Of a DNA stretch of 64,000 bases, positions 57,548 through 64,000 are shown piece by piece (positions within the stretch are counted from its first letter, which is position 1; every line of letters begins with the position of its first letter). The notes below the pieces were generated by a model, which was not told the DNA's origin, made no database searches, and worked only from the letters and a program-made list of their open reading frames with translations. Source of the DNA: Amphiura filiformis. Taxonomy: Eukaryota > Echinodermata > Ophiuroidea > Amphilepidida > Amphiuridae. The DNA is taken from assembly GCF_039555335.1 (NCBI RefSeq), contig NC_092646.1, positions 35,431,380-35,495,379 of the forward strand. Direction: 5' to 3'. The translations under genes were made by a program, and so were the position numbers.

Positions 57548-58010
57548 GTAGGCCCCGGGGGGGGGGGCACTCCAACTTTGGAGGTGACGCGTATGTAGGG
57601 CTGTTAAGACCCCCCTTTTCAGCATCGCTGTCACCCAAAGACCCCATATTTTTTTACGAACACATACTATGTCCATGCTCTGTCACCCGAAGACCCCCTA
57701 TTTTTCAATTTGATCTGTCACCCAAAGACCTTACAAGTCCAATTTGAACAGCAACTTTCATTTATCTTGGATTTTGTTACTTATTTTGAAAAAACAAGGA
57801 AATTTGAAGCCATTTAGAACTAGATACTCAATTTTCGAGGTTTCTGTGGCGCTTTTTCGGCTCTCACCCAAAGATTCCATTTTAAAAAAAAGGTCATGCT
57901 CTCACCCAATGACCCCATATTTTTTACATTTTGCTCTCACCGAATGCCCCTAAGTGCGAAAGTGCCAGCCCTACACCTCTTTCCTTTTCATATTGCGGCG
58001 CCCCCCGGGA
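57548..58010. repeat. G-run repeat with CACCCAAAGACCCC units
   Basis: Begins GGGGGGGGGCACTCCAACTT. CTGTCACCCAAAGACCCCAT and variants (CACCCGAAGACCCC, CACCCAATGACCCC) recur six times, and it ends with GCGCCCCCCGGGAGTAGGCC, roughly the complement of its start. The terminal G and C runs look like inverted ends. Confidence 0.65.
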
Positions 58011-58234
58011 GTAGGCCCTACACGAGATAGTAAATTTGTGACATAAGGCAAGAATGCAGCCTATAGACTCTAAATAGAAACGTTGACACTTTTTTAATCA
58101 TGCACTTGAACGCGTTTATACGGATATGTAAGAAATGATAATGTTACTTTTGTGACCCCACAAATGAGTTTTGACTTGATCATTATGACGTGTCATGTGT
58201 TGGGTTTGGTTGGTGAGTAATGTACTAAGATATA

Positions 58235-58505
58235 GTTAAAAGTTGACAAAGTACAACAGAGCATGACAGAGCTATACATTATCAGAATAATTATTGGAAT
58301 AACATATTGATAGATACTATAACGCATTGAAGTGTGATCTCGTTTATGTTGCCGACAAAACACGTCAAAATGTTTATATCGGCAAGATGAACGCGTTATT
58401 GATAACACTGAATAAACACTTCAACGCGTTATAGTGTTTTTCAATATGTTAATCCAATAATTGTTTAGATAATGTAGCTCTGTCTTACTTTGTCGGATTT
58501 TAACT
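58235..58505. mobile_element. Hairpin MITE with GTTAAAAGTTGACAAAGT ends
   Basis: Arms of about 110 bases pair: GTTAAAAGTTGACAAAGTAC / ACTTTGTCGGATTTTAAC at the ends, GACAGAGCTA / TAGCTCTGTC and CTATAACGC / GCGTTATAG inside. The centre is near 58375. No coding capacity. Confidence 0.7.
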
Positions 58506-58629
58506 GAATCCTGTCACAATAATCACCAATCAATCCCTACACATGGCATGTAATAATGATGGGGGGGGTTACAAGGGGAAGAATGTGATTTGTAACATAT
58601 CCGTATAAATTTGTTTGAGTGTTAAAAAT

Positions 58630-58792
58630 TGTTCTTAGAGTGTACACAATAGTAAGTTTCTTAGAGTGTACACAATAGTAAGTTTAAACTATGCTTATGA
58701 TGATTATAGATCGTGCCTTCTGTTATGGACCATGTCGTTTCATCATGTATGTGTCACATGATATCATGTATGTGTCACATGATATCACGGTA
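58630..58792 (+). repeat. Two small tandem duplications
   Basis: TTCTTAGAGTGTACACAATAG plus TAAGTT is doubled at 58632-58685 and CATGTATGTGTCACATGATAT is doubled at 58745-58788. Confidence 0.85.
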
Positions 58793-58869
58793 ATTAAAAT
58801 CTCAATTAAGATGTCATCTTTCGAATTATAAAAAATAGTCCTATCTCAATTTAAATGATATCTTTGATT

Positions 58870-59245
58870 TTCAGTTGTTACAAGTTAATTCCTACACCTA
58901 ATTCTAAAGAACGATATTTCCACCAACGGTTAGAAAAATGTCACAAGAGGTCACTTTCCGTGTTACAAGTTAATTTATACACCTAATTATACAGAACAAT
59001 ATTTTCACAAAGGGTTTGAAAAAATCTTAATTCAGACGTCATCTTTGGAGTTGTAAACAATTGTCCTAGGTCACATTTCGTGTTACAAGTTAATTTATAC
59101 ACCTAATTATACAGAACAATGTTTAATTCAGACGTCATCTCTCGAGTTGTAAAACTCAAGTTAAGTGCCATCTTTGATTTTCAGTTGTTACAGGTTAATT
59201 TCTACACCTAACTGTAAAGAAAGATATTTTCACCAAAGGTTAGAA
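58870..59245 (+). repeat. Tandem repeat of about 90-120 bp, four units
   Basis: GTTACAAGTTAATTYMTACA followed by CCTAATT and ACAGAACAATATTTTCAC recurs at about 58877, 58962, 59084 and 59186, with a TTCAGACGTCATCT segment between some units. Non-coding. Confidence 0.8.
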
Positions 59246-60239
59246 AAGGTTGCTAGAAAATGTTTAAATGCCTCCTTTTTGTAGGACACCCCTATAAATA
59301 GCATATTATTACTCCGCCCTTTAGGCGCAGAGATACCCGTATCACTTAGCCCTTCAGATAGTCGGCTCAGATAGTCCCAGAGATACCCCTATGATTAGCA
59401 TTATCATTAAATCACTCCGCCTTTCAACTATTCGCGTTGAGGTTTTCATTTCTGATTACGCCCCGGAGATAGCAGAATAATTAGCATATCATTAGATTGC
59501 TCCGCGCCTTCACAGGTACCAATGACATTCATGTTCGCAAAGTATACGTTAAATTTACAATAACGAAGTTCCAATACACTTTAATTGGGAGAAAAACCTT
59601 GACACAAATCTCGCAATATGACGCAATTGTACTGTGCAAATACTTATGGCTGCTTCCAACCATAATATTTCTTTGCAACATCCGCTATGGGTCAAAAGTG
59701 ATTATAGTATTTCCAATAATTATAACTTCTATCAGAAGATCACCGTGAGGTACGGTGTCTAGCTTGTATGTACTGAATGGATCGTTGATTTTATAGTGAG
59801 TAATTAGTATAAAAATACTTCATCGGAACTGCATCGCACAATATCACTTGCGTCGTTTCAGACTACAAAAATTGTGACGAAAGTTTCATCTCATACTATA
59901 CGCCATTAAAGGTCAAAAGTGACAATAGAATGGTGCGTACACGCTGTAGCGTGTACGCCCAAAAAGAACCCTAGGGAATTACTGATCTTTTCCATCAGAA
60001 TTTCCGTGTTTCAAATAATGGGAGGAATAAAGGCTTTTATTATTGTAACCCGATTTGATATAATTCAAACAGGTATGCTATGTTAATATGTGATAAGATT
60101 ACTGATTATGATTATAGTTTATTCAATTTAATAAGATAATCTGGAAGTAATATTAGGATTCGGTCTATTCATGACTTGTTTTGAAGGACGAATGTTCACA
60201 ATTTGTTAAACAGAGTACTCACTGACATTAGATGACAGG

Positions 60240-60622
60240 TTAATGGGGTACTACACCCCTGTGGTAAATTTGTGATTATTTTTGCATTTTTCTCAAAAAA
60301 TAATTACACACTGGTAACAAAAGTTATGTATATTATTGGGGCAAGAAATCCAATTACTATACTGCAATTTCAGTGACTCAAGACAAGCGGTTCGGTATAT
60401 ATGATAGGAAACGAGGTACATCCTAGCCCGGGCGCCCTAGCGGTACCTTATTTCTGATCATAAATAACAAACCGCTTGTCTTGGGTCACTGAAATTCCAG
60501 TGTAGTAATTGGATTCCTTGCCCCAATAATATACATGACTTTTGTTACCACTGTGTTATTAGTTTTTGAGAAAAAATGCAAAAATAGACCCAAATTTATC
60601 GAGGGGTGTAGTACCCCCTTAA
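60240..60622. mobile_element. Hairpin MITE with TTAA target duplication, TIR of about 150 bp
   Basis: TTAA-TGGGGTACTACACCCCT on the left and AGGGGTGTAGTACCCCC-TTAA on the right. The arms continue through TGCATTTTTCTCAAAAAATA, TTATTGGGGCAAGAAATCCA and GACTCAAGACAAGCGGTT. The centre near 60430 carries CCCGGGCG. A half copy lies at 37638. Confidence 0.85.
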
Positions 60623-60699
60623 AGGGTCCTTAAAGGGTCCTACATAGACCCTATTTGTTTATGTTACGCCAATCAAACAATTTTCTTTAAGTTAGGCCT

Positions 60700-61253
60700 A
60701 AGCGCAAAATAGCGCGAATAGTACACCCAGTGTAGGTCAATCAGAAAAAATCGCATAATCGTGCGAATAAGGCAATTTTCAATTCTCGCTATTCGCAATA
60801 AGGGCGCCGCCAGCGGATTTTGCGATGTAATCGTGATGTATCATGGGAAAAGGTCGACATCCAAGTCCGCGCAATACGAATATTACCATGCTATTACATA
60901 GGAACACGTGACAATATTTTTTTAGTTTTTCAAAATAAAGGTGTTACACGCGAATCGATACTCAATAATACTTAATAATGTGATTTGACTTGTGCACAAT
61001 TAATTTTTTCTTGCGTGTAATACCGTTATATTGACAAACTAAAAATATTGTCACGTGTTCCTATGTAATAGCATGGTAATATTCGTATTGCGCGGACTTG
61101 ATGTCGACCTTTTCCCATGATACATCACGATTTTCCCATGATACATCACGATTACATCGCAAACTGCTGGCGGCGCCCTTATTGCGAATAGCGAGAATTA
61201 GAACACATCAGGATGACATCGGCGCAAAATAGCGCGAATAGCACACCTGTCAT
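60700..61253. mobile_element. Long hairpin element with GCGCAAAATAGCGCGAATAG borders
   Basis: An inverted pair of about 190 bases (60779-60955 and 61020-61200) includes TCGCTATTCGCAATAAGGGC, GCGATGTAATCGTGATGTAT and ATTACCATGCTATTACATAG. The right arm has an extra 22-base duplication (TTTTCCCATGATACATCACG twice). The outer word GCGCAAAATAGCGCGAATAG is in direct orientation at 60711 and 61224. Confidence 0.75.
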
Positions 61254-61270
61254 ATACCTATTAACCAAAC

Positions 61271-61615
61271 CAAAAACACAATCCAAGGGTCAAGGGTTCG
61301 AATCCCAGGTCCACCTGAGCTTGGCTGACTCTTTGTGTCCTTGAGCAAGGCACTTCACTCTACTTGCTTAGTGCTTCGGAGGGCACTTAAGCTGTCGGTC
61401 CCGTGTACATGCATATTTCTCACATTAATGTAGTGTGCACGTTACAGAACGTCACATGCTATTAGAAAAGAGCAAGGAATCATCCCGGTACTGTTGACTG
61501 TACTTCAAAAATACACTCATCTACTCTAGGTTCCAGAGTAAAAAATAAGTACAGCTTGTCTGTACGCAGTGCGATAATACTCATACATATGAGGGAGGCA
61601 CTTATAAGGAAGAAG
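61271..61615 (+). repeat. SINE-like repeat with CCTTGAGCAAGGCACTTCAC core
   Basis: A B-box-like GGTTCGAATCC (61294) is followed by a CTTGAGCAAGGCACTT core. Similar core words occur in SINEs of many aquatic animals. It ends in a GAAGAAGAAGAAG tail near 61612. The A-box part is missing or decayed. Confidence 0.6.
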
Positions 61616-61945
61616 AAGAAGCAGTTCTCTGTAATCGCGGTAGTGATTATTCATTCAAAGTAGGCCTAATGGCAGAAACGCGCTATTGCAAGATATGTTA
61701 TTAAGAGTGCTATTATTGCTATTGTCAGTTATAGCGCCTTTCTCAAAATATGCCTACTTCAAACGTGCGATCATACTCATACATATGAGGGAGGCACTTA
61801 TAAGGAAAAAGAAGTAATCGCGGTAGTAATTATTCATTCAAAGTAATGGCAGAAACGTGCTATTGCTAGATATGTTATTAAGAGTGCTATTGTTGCTATT
61901 GTCAGTTATAGCGCCTTTCTCAAAAATATGCCTACTTCAAACGTA
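61572..61945 (+). repeat. Tandem duplication of about 185 bp ending at exon 1
   Basis: ACTCATACATATGAGGGAGG to CTCAAAATATGCCTACTTCA plus AACGT occurs twice (61572-61763 and 61772-61942). The second copy lacks TAGGCC and some AAG triplets. It ends about 15 bases from the donor of SLCO exon 1, so the 5' end of intron 1 begins inside it. Confidence 0.9.
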
Positions 61946-61958
61946 GAGTAAGACTTAC

Positions 61959-62030
61959 CTTTGGATTGGCTAATTTTTGAAGCCATGTCGGTTGACATGG
62001 CCCGCATTTGGGACATTTTTCTTCAGCCAT
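61959..62030 (-). CDS. SLCO-like: SLCO exon 1: start codon and cytosolic N-terminus (24 codons)
   Basis: The exon runs from ATG to AAG|GTAAGT and ends in phase 0. It encodes a short tail with two CxxC-like pairs (KCPKCGPC) followed by PTWLQKLANPK. An aromatic-rich segment ending at the membrane edge is usual just before TM1 of OATPs. The ATG is the first in this frame and sits in a neutral context (ACTATGG). Exon 2 continues in frame directly into TM1. The cysteine pairs could bind metal or be palmitoylated, but that is a guess. Confidence 0.85.
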
Positions 62031-62300
62031 AGTGTAATTCCTCCCCTGACAACAAGATGTCACTATCAGCAACTTGCACCAAGACAAGTGAATTGCTAGA
62101 GCAAATCCTGATATAGGCTAGTAATAGTAATATGTTTTCAGATTTAAGATTTATAGATTACACGCCCGGATTATACGCTTATTGGTTAAATATAAGTGCG
62201 TGACGCACATGTAACAATAGGCCTAATTATCCGGCAGCAATGGTCACTCAACCCTGGCACTCAACGTTATTCCATTCAATTCATTTAAATGATTGACCTA
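62031..62300 (-). promoter_or_regulatory. Probable 5' UTR and promoter region of the SLCO gene
   Basis: This is the sequence directly upstream of the start codon. Read on the minus strand it contains ACCAAT (a CCAAT-box-like word) and CTTATATTT about 150-170 bases before the ATG. Next to these, at about 62196-62208, is the palindrome GTGCGTGACGCAC. The palindrome holds a GCGTG core, as bound by AhR/Arnt-type bHLH-PAS factors, and resembles a CRE half. The transcription start is not defined by the sequence. These words are short and could occur by chance. Confidence 0.25.
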
Positions 62301-63620
62301 CAAAATAATAAAAAACACCAGCGCCCAGACAAACCATGAAATGCCTTCAAATCCATCATATTACCCATCAATGCAATGAATATGTGACCCGGCAGCACAA
62401 ATGAGCCGTAAATTCCCTAAATTGTATTCTGAGTTACGGTGTAAAATGTGTACGAAGGTCATATTCATGCGGTATCTTAAGCTGGCCCGACATCCGTCTC
62501 ATTTCGATAGTCAAAAACTAATCAATAATCCTATTTTTGAAGTGGATAATAAGCTTCTACCTTAGATGGCTATAGAACTTTTAATAGCTCTGGTCTTTGT
62601 TTGCTTATATTGCTAAATCCTGTTCAAGTGGTGGGTTACCAGGCATTGTATTTTGTACAGGTATACATAACCAACAATTAACAATGAGAGAACTTTCTTA
62701 AACCTCGTTGACTTGGGGATGATTTGAAATGACCGCCAATTATGACTGTTTGATATTTATTGACAAGCGGCTAGGGGACGCGGGGATATTAAATTTCCAG
62801 TTTCTTATAGGATAGTAAAAAACATAAAAAAGCTGGATTTTGCAGAAAACTCCAATGAAATTGAACATTCATTTCCAAAGATATGATCAATTTAAGAGTT
62901 TTCAAAACAATAGAAAACAAAAGGAAATAGTTGCTTTGTTTGGCTATATCTCTAAATCAATATATCCGAGTTCCGACTGATTTTGCTTGATCGCATCACA
63001 TATATTGCTTATAATATTAATATTATTATCATTATTTTGTTTATATTTTTACTATTGTTTTTAAAAAAAAATCGTAACCATAAAGAATAAATTAAGTCAT
63101 GACAAACGTTGTTGAGTGCTGCTGAATCCAGGTACCTGGCTGATTCACCTCGTAAAGTATTAACAGGCATTAAGTAAAGTATTAAAGTGCGCCGCCGTAG
63201 CTTAATTCCATGATCTTGATCCTACTGTTATCGATAAACATCGATCACTTATCGCATTAAGTATTGGACACAATAGATGAAGTATTTGATTGACAAGGTT
63301 ACCCCTGCGTCCCATAGCCGCTTGTATTTATTGCCAATAATGTGGAAAAAGAGACACATGTAAAAACGTAAAAAGCTATAATTTTGTTGAAGGAGCAAAG
63401 TTTAACCATAACCCCGCTTCTGGATATCGTTTGAAGTCAAATGATATACCATTTTTAAGTTTATGATGTTTATTTTTTAAACACGAAATAAAACCAAATT
63501 GACCGGGGGAGGAATTTACGGCTCATTCGCCGTGGACGGTCACATATAGGCAGGAATAAAGGACATGGGATGGCATCCGAAATGATGTAACCAACCCGGA
63601 AGGTGTAGCTTAGGTCCACA
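62301..63620. other. Upstream intergenic stretch, no gene seen
   Basis: No exon-like or conserved protein-coding stretch was recognised on either strand. Short AT-rich runs occur, for example at 63000-63070. Nothing supports a neighbouring gene here. Confidence 0.5.
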
Positions 63621-63626
63621 CAATAG

Positions 63627-63740
63627 GTAGACTATGCCATAATCGATTTTTGATAAATAAAAATGTTATTAATCATGATGAACGCAATCAGTTGAACTCG
63701 AAATTATACTGATATTTATTACATCAAAATACTAGTATAA
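63627..63740 (+). repeat. Copy of the CCATAGTCGATTTTT MITE (partial)
   Basis: About 110 bases closely match 1847-1960 in the same orientation (GACTATGCCATARTCGATTTTT, then a shared AT-rich body ending near ACTAGTATAAA). Only the left part is present before the sequence changes to a G-rich repeat. Confidence 0.7.
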
Positions 63741-64000
63741 ACACGGGGGGGTCACTCCCATTGTGGCCTGTACACCATCCGCGATAATGAAAACACGTAA
63801 AAAGGGTCGTTTTTCGTGGGTAGGCACGATACGCGAGTATCGCGTTTAGGGTGTCAAAAACATGAAAAATTGGAAAAAAAGGGTAGCAACATTGCAATTG
63901 CTAAATACGCGGAAATGAAATTTAGGGTATGAAATTTAATGTTAGGAATGAAATCCCTGTTTAGGGTGTCGTTTTATCCAAGGGTTAAATCCTTGTTTAG
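63741..64000. repeat. GGGGGG-anchored repeat with TTTAGGGT words
   Basis: Starts with CACGGGGGGGTCACTCCC and continues with several TTTAGGGT and GTGTC words. Its start resembles the G-run plus CACTCC start of the repeat at 57545, so it probably belongs to the same family. It runs off the window end. Confidence 0.4.

Larger units (their letters stand above)
7859..62030 (-). other. SLCO-like: OATP/SLCO-family solute carrier gene, full span (coding part)
   Basis: This is a multi-exon gene for a sodium-independent organic anion transporter of the plasma membrane. The family carries bile salts, steroid and thyroid hormone conjugates, eicosanoids and xenobiotics. Eleven exons have GT (once GC) donors, AG acceptors and fully compatible phases; a twelfth, terminal exon is a weaker call. 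In sequence they give a short cytosolic N-terminus, TM1-TM6, the family signature at the TM6 entrance, TM8 and TM9, a ten-cysteine Kazal-like loop and TM10-TM12. The exons found encode about 599 residues. OATPs are usually 640-720, which leaves room for one more exon carrying TM7. The family assignment is secure. The subfamily (SLCO1 to 6 or an invertebrate clade) cannot be decided by eye. Large introns are filled with transposons. Confidence 0.95.

Overview
The window is eukaryotic DNA from a marine invertebrate. It is AT-rich, full of short interspersed elements and hairpin MITEs, and has GT-AG introns. The palindromic word TAGGCCTA turns up often, and the transposon mix (Helentron, TTAA-flanked hairpins, CR1/L2-type LINE pieces) suits a deuterostome such as an echinoderm or hemichordate. 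That placement is an inference; no species marker is present.

One host gene spans almost the whole window on the minus strand: an organic anion transporting polypeptide (OATP/SLCO family). It starts with an ATG at 62030, and a probable last exon ends at 7859. I traced eleven coding exons with splice sites and matching phases, plus a candidate terminal exon. They encode TM1-TM6, TM8-TM12, the OATP signature D-x-R-W-I-G-A-W-W-x-G-F-L, and the ten-cysteine Kazal-type loop between TM9 and TM10. The intron that splits the signature uses a GC donor. An exon for TM7 is expected between 47741 and 15626 but I did not find it.

The roughly 32-kb intron between 47741 and 15626 holds most of the mobile DNA. 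From low to high coordinate it contains: a GGGGCCC-rich tandem array (17.6-19.1 kb); a local duplication and an 18-bp minisatellite (21.2-23.6 kb); a nearly complete Helentron on the minus strand (24.2-30.9 kb; Rep, Pif1-type helicase and endonuclease domains, broken by about four frameshifts); a 36-bp minisatellite (31.2-31.6 kb); a plus-strand retroelement 3' end split by a TTAA-flanked element (32.1-33.8 kb); a satellite of about 110-130 bp dense in TGACCT half-sites (35.0-36.8 kb); a second GGGGCCC array (40.9-42.2 kb); and a 2-kb inverted-repeat element rich in AAACGTTT (43.3-45.3 kb).

The other introns carry many hairpin MITEs, two tRNA-like SINE heads, a SINE-like core, a degraded LINE (about 51.1-52.0 kb), arrays with direct repeats of AGGTCA (9.3-9.9 kb) and a scattered GTTACCTACGAATAC motif (54.2-56.1 kb). 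No second intact host gene could be supported. The most interesting items are the nuclear-receptor-like half-site arrays in the introns of a transporter gene, the Helentron bracketed by minisatellites, the GC-AG intron inside the OATP signature, and the missing TM7 exon.
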